This document shows positions 5,973 to 6,710 of a stretch of 6,710 nt of DNA, piece after piece. A program made the translations under genes and the position numbers. The DNA is taken from assembly GCA_017743585.1 (NCBI GenBank), contig JAGHYP010000161.1, forward strand, positions 1-6,710. Reading direction: 5' to 3'. Under the pieces are notes generated by a model. That model was not told the DNA's origin. It searched no databases and saw nothing but the letters and a program-made list of their open reading frames with translations. Source of the DNA: Chloroflexota bacterium. Its GTDB lineage: Bacteria; Chloroflexota; Anaerolineae; Aggregatilineales; UBA2796. Every line of letters begins with the position of its first letter. Positions within the stretch are counted from its first letter, which is position 1.

Positions 5973-6710
5973 ATGCGGGTTGAACACCTAGAGAATCACA
6001 CAGCGCGCTTGATAGTAGACGTCCCAGAAGAGCGCCTCAACGCTGCGATGCAGCGCGCCGCCAAGCGCATTGCCGCCAAGGTGAATATCCCCGGCTTTCG
6101 GAAAGGCAAGGCGCCATTTGGCGTTGTCGTCAATTACGTCGGGCGGCAGGCCGTGATGGGCGAGGCGCTCGAAGATTTGGGCAATGAAATCTACCGCGAA
6201 TCTTTGCAAGCTGCCGCGCTTAAGCCGTATACTGCGGGCAGCCTCGAAGATATCAAGACCGAGCCGACGCTCCAGCTGGTCTTCAGCGTGCCGAAGGCGC
6301 CTGAAGTGGATTTAGGCGATTACCGTCAGGTGCGCCACGAGTACACGCTGCCTGTGATCACGGATGAACAGGTGCAAGAGGCGCTTGAGTCGTTGCGCGA
6401 GCGCTATGCCGAAGAGACTGAAGTGGATCGTCCCGCCGAGATGGGCGACCTGATCAAGGTGGATATTCGTGGCGAGGCGATCCATCAACGCGGCCAAGCA
6501 CAACCTGATGCCACGGCCGAAGCTCAGCCCGCCGAGATGGCTGAAAAGCAGGCGTCTGAGGCGGAAGCTAAGCGCGAGGGCGCTGAGACGTTCATCGAAA
6601 AGACTGACTTCGAGATTTTGCTCACGGCTGACCCCAAGCGCGAGTTCATGCCGAACTTCGCTGAGCAGGCGCTTGGCGTGAAAGCCGGCGAGGCGCGCAC
6701 GATTTCGCTC
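5973..6710 (+). CDS. tig: Trigger factor (ribosome-associated chaperone), 3' end beyond the window
   Basis: Trigger factor docks at the ribosome exit tunnel and shields nascent chains in the cytosol. The 246 codons shown begin MRVEHLENHTARLIVDVPEE, the expected N-terminal strand-helix. The ribosome-docking signature NIPGFRKGKAP lies at residues 38-48 (F42 R43 K44 match the FRK loop of E. coli). The ribosome-binding domain spans about 1-115, followed by a linker that begins the chaperone arm. A PPIase-like (FKBP) domain opens with MGDLIKVDIRGEA at 157-169. Between residues 171 and 205 an Ala/Glu/Gln-rich insertion separates the first strand from FIEKTDFEILLT. The frame continues to the right edge, so most of the FKBP-like domain end and the chaperone C-domain are not seen (the family is usually about 430-480 residues). 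The gene sits 74 bases after tRNA-Leu with no convincing promoter of its own, so read-through from the tRNA promoter is possible. In many bacteria clpP and clpX follow; that cannot be seen here. Confidence 0.95.
   Translation, partial: MRVEHLENHTARLIVDVPEERLNAAMQRAAKRIAAKVNIPGFRKGKAPFGVVVNYVGRQAVMGEALEDLGNEIYRESLQAAALKPYTAGSLEDIKTEPTLQLVFSVPKAPEVDLGDYRQVRHEYTLPVITDEQVQEALESLRERYAEETEVDRPAEMGDLIKVDIRGEAIHQRGQAQPDATAEAQPAEMAEKQASEAEAKREGAETFIEKTDFEILLTADPKREFMPNFAEQALGVKAGEARTISL

Noticed and set aside
1..6710. CRISPR arrays, insertion sequences, tRNA-linked attachment sites
   Set aside because: No spaced direct repeats outside the propeller-coding DNA, no transposase-like frame, no terminal inverted repeats, and no second copy of the tRNA 3' end were seen.

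Overview
The window looks like chromosomal DNA from a moderately GC-rich bacterium, judged by eye and not computed. A Chloroflexota (green non-sulfur) origin fits best: giant WD40/HEAT proteins and stand-alone JAMM (JAB/MPN) proteins are common there, and the trigger factor and tRNA are plainly bacterial. This taxonomic call is inference; no marker in the window settles it.

Layout, all on the + strand. (1) Positions 1-635 hold a JAMM/MPN-domain metalloprotease-like protein whose reading frame is open to the left edge. The frame probably begins at or just before base 1, not at the internal GTG at 111. (2) Positions 635-5743 hold a 1702-residue scaffold-like protein, overlapping the JAMM gene by one base (TGATG) and preceded by a strong AGGAG. 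It carries, in order, an 8-repeat PQQ-like beta-propeller, a TPR/HEAT helical region, a beta-sandwich region with an intensely acidic insert, a helical linker, and 14 WD40 repeats (two 7-bladed propellers). (3) A short gap contains a near-consensus housekeeping promoter that drives (4) tRNA-Leu(UAG), 5815-5898, with CCA encoded. (5) After 74 bases comes trigger factor (tig), starting at 5973 and running off the right edge, with an Ala/Glu-rich insertion in its PPIase-like domain.

Two transcription units are suggested. The first is a translationally coupled JAMM protease plus scaffold pair whose promoter and possible partners lie upstream of the window. The second is a housekeeping tRNA-Leu/tig unit. 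The accessory interest is in the first. A JAMM peptidase tied to a large non-enzymatic multi-propeller scaffold suggests a protein-processing or deconjugation module with an adaptor, possibly related to bacterial ubiquitin-like systems. No E1, E2 or Ub-like gene is visible here, so this remains a hypothesis.
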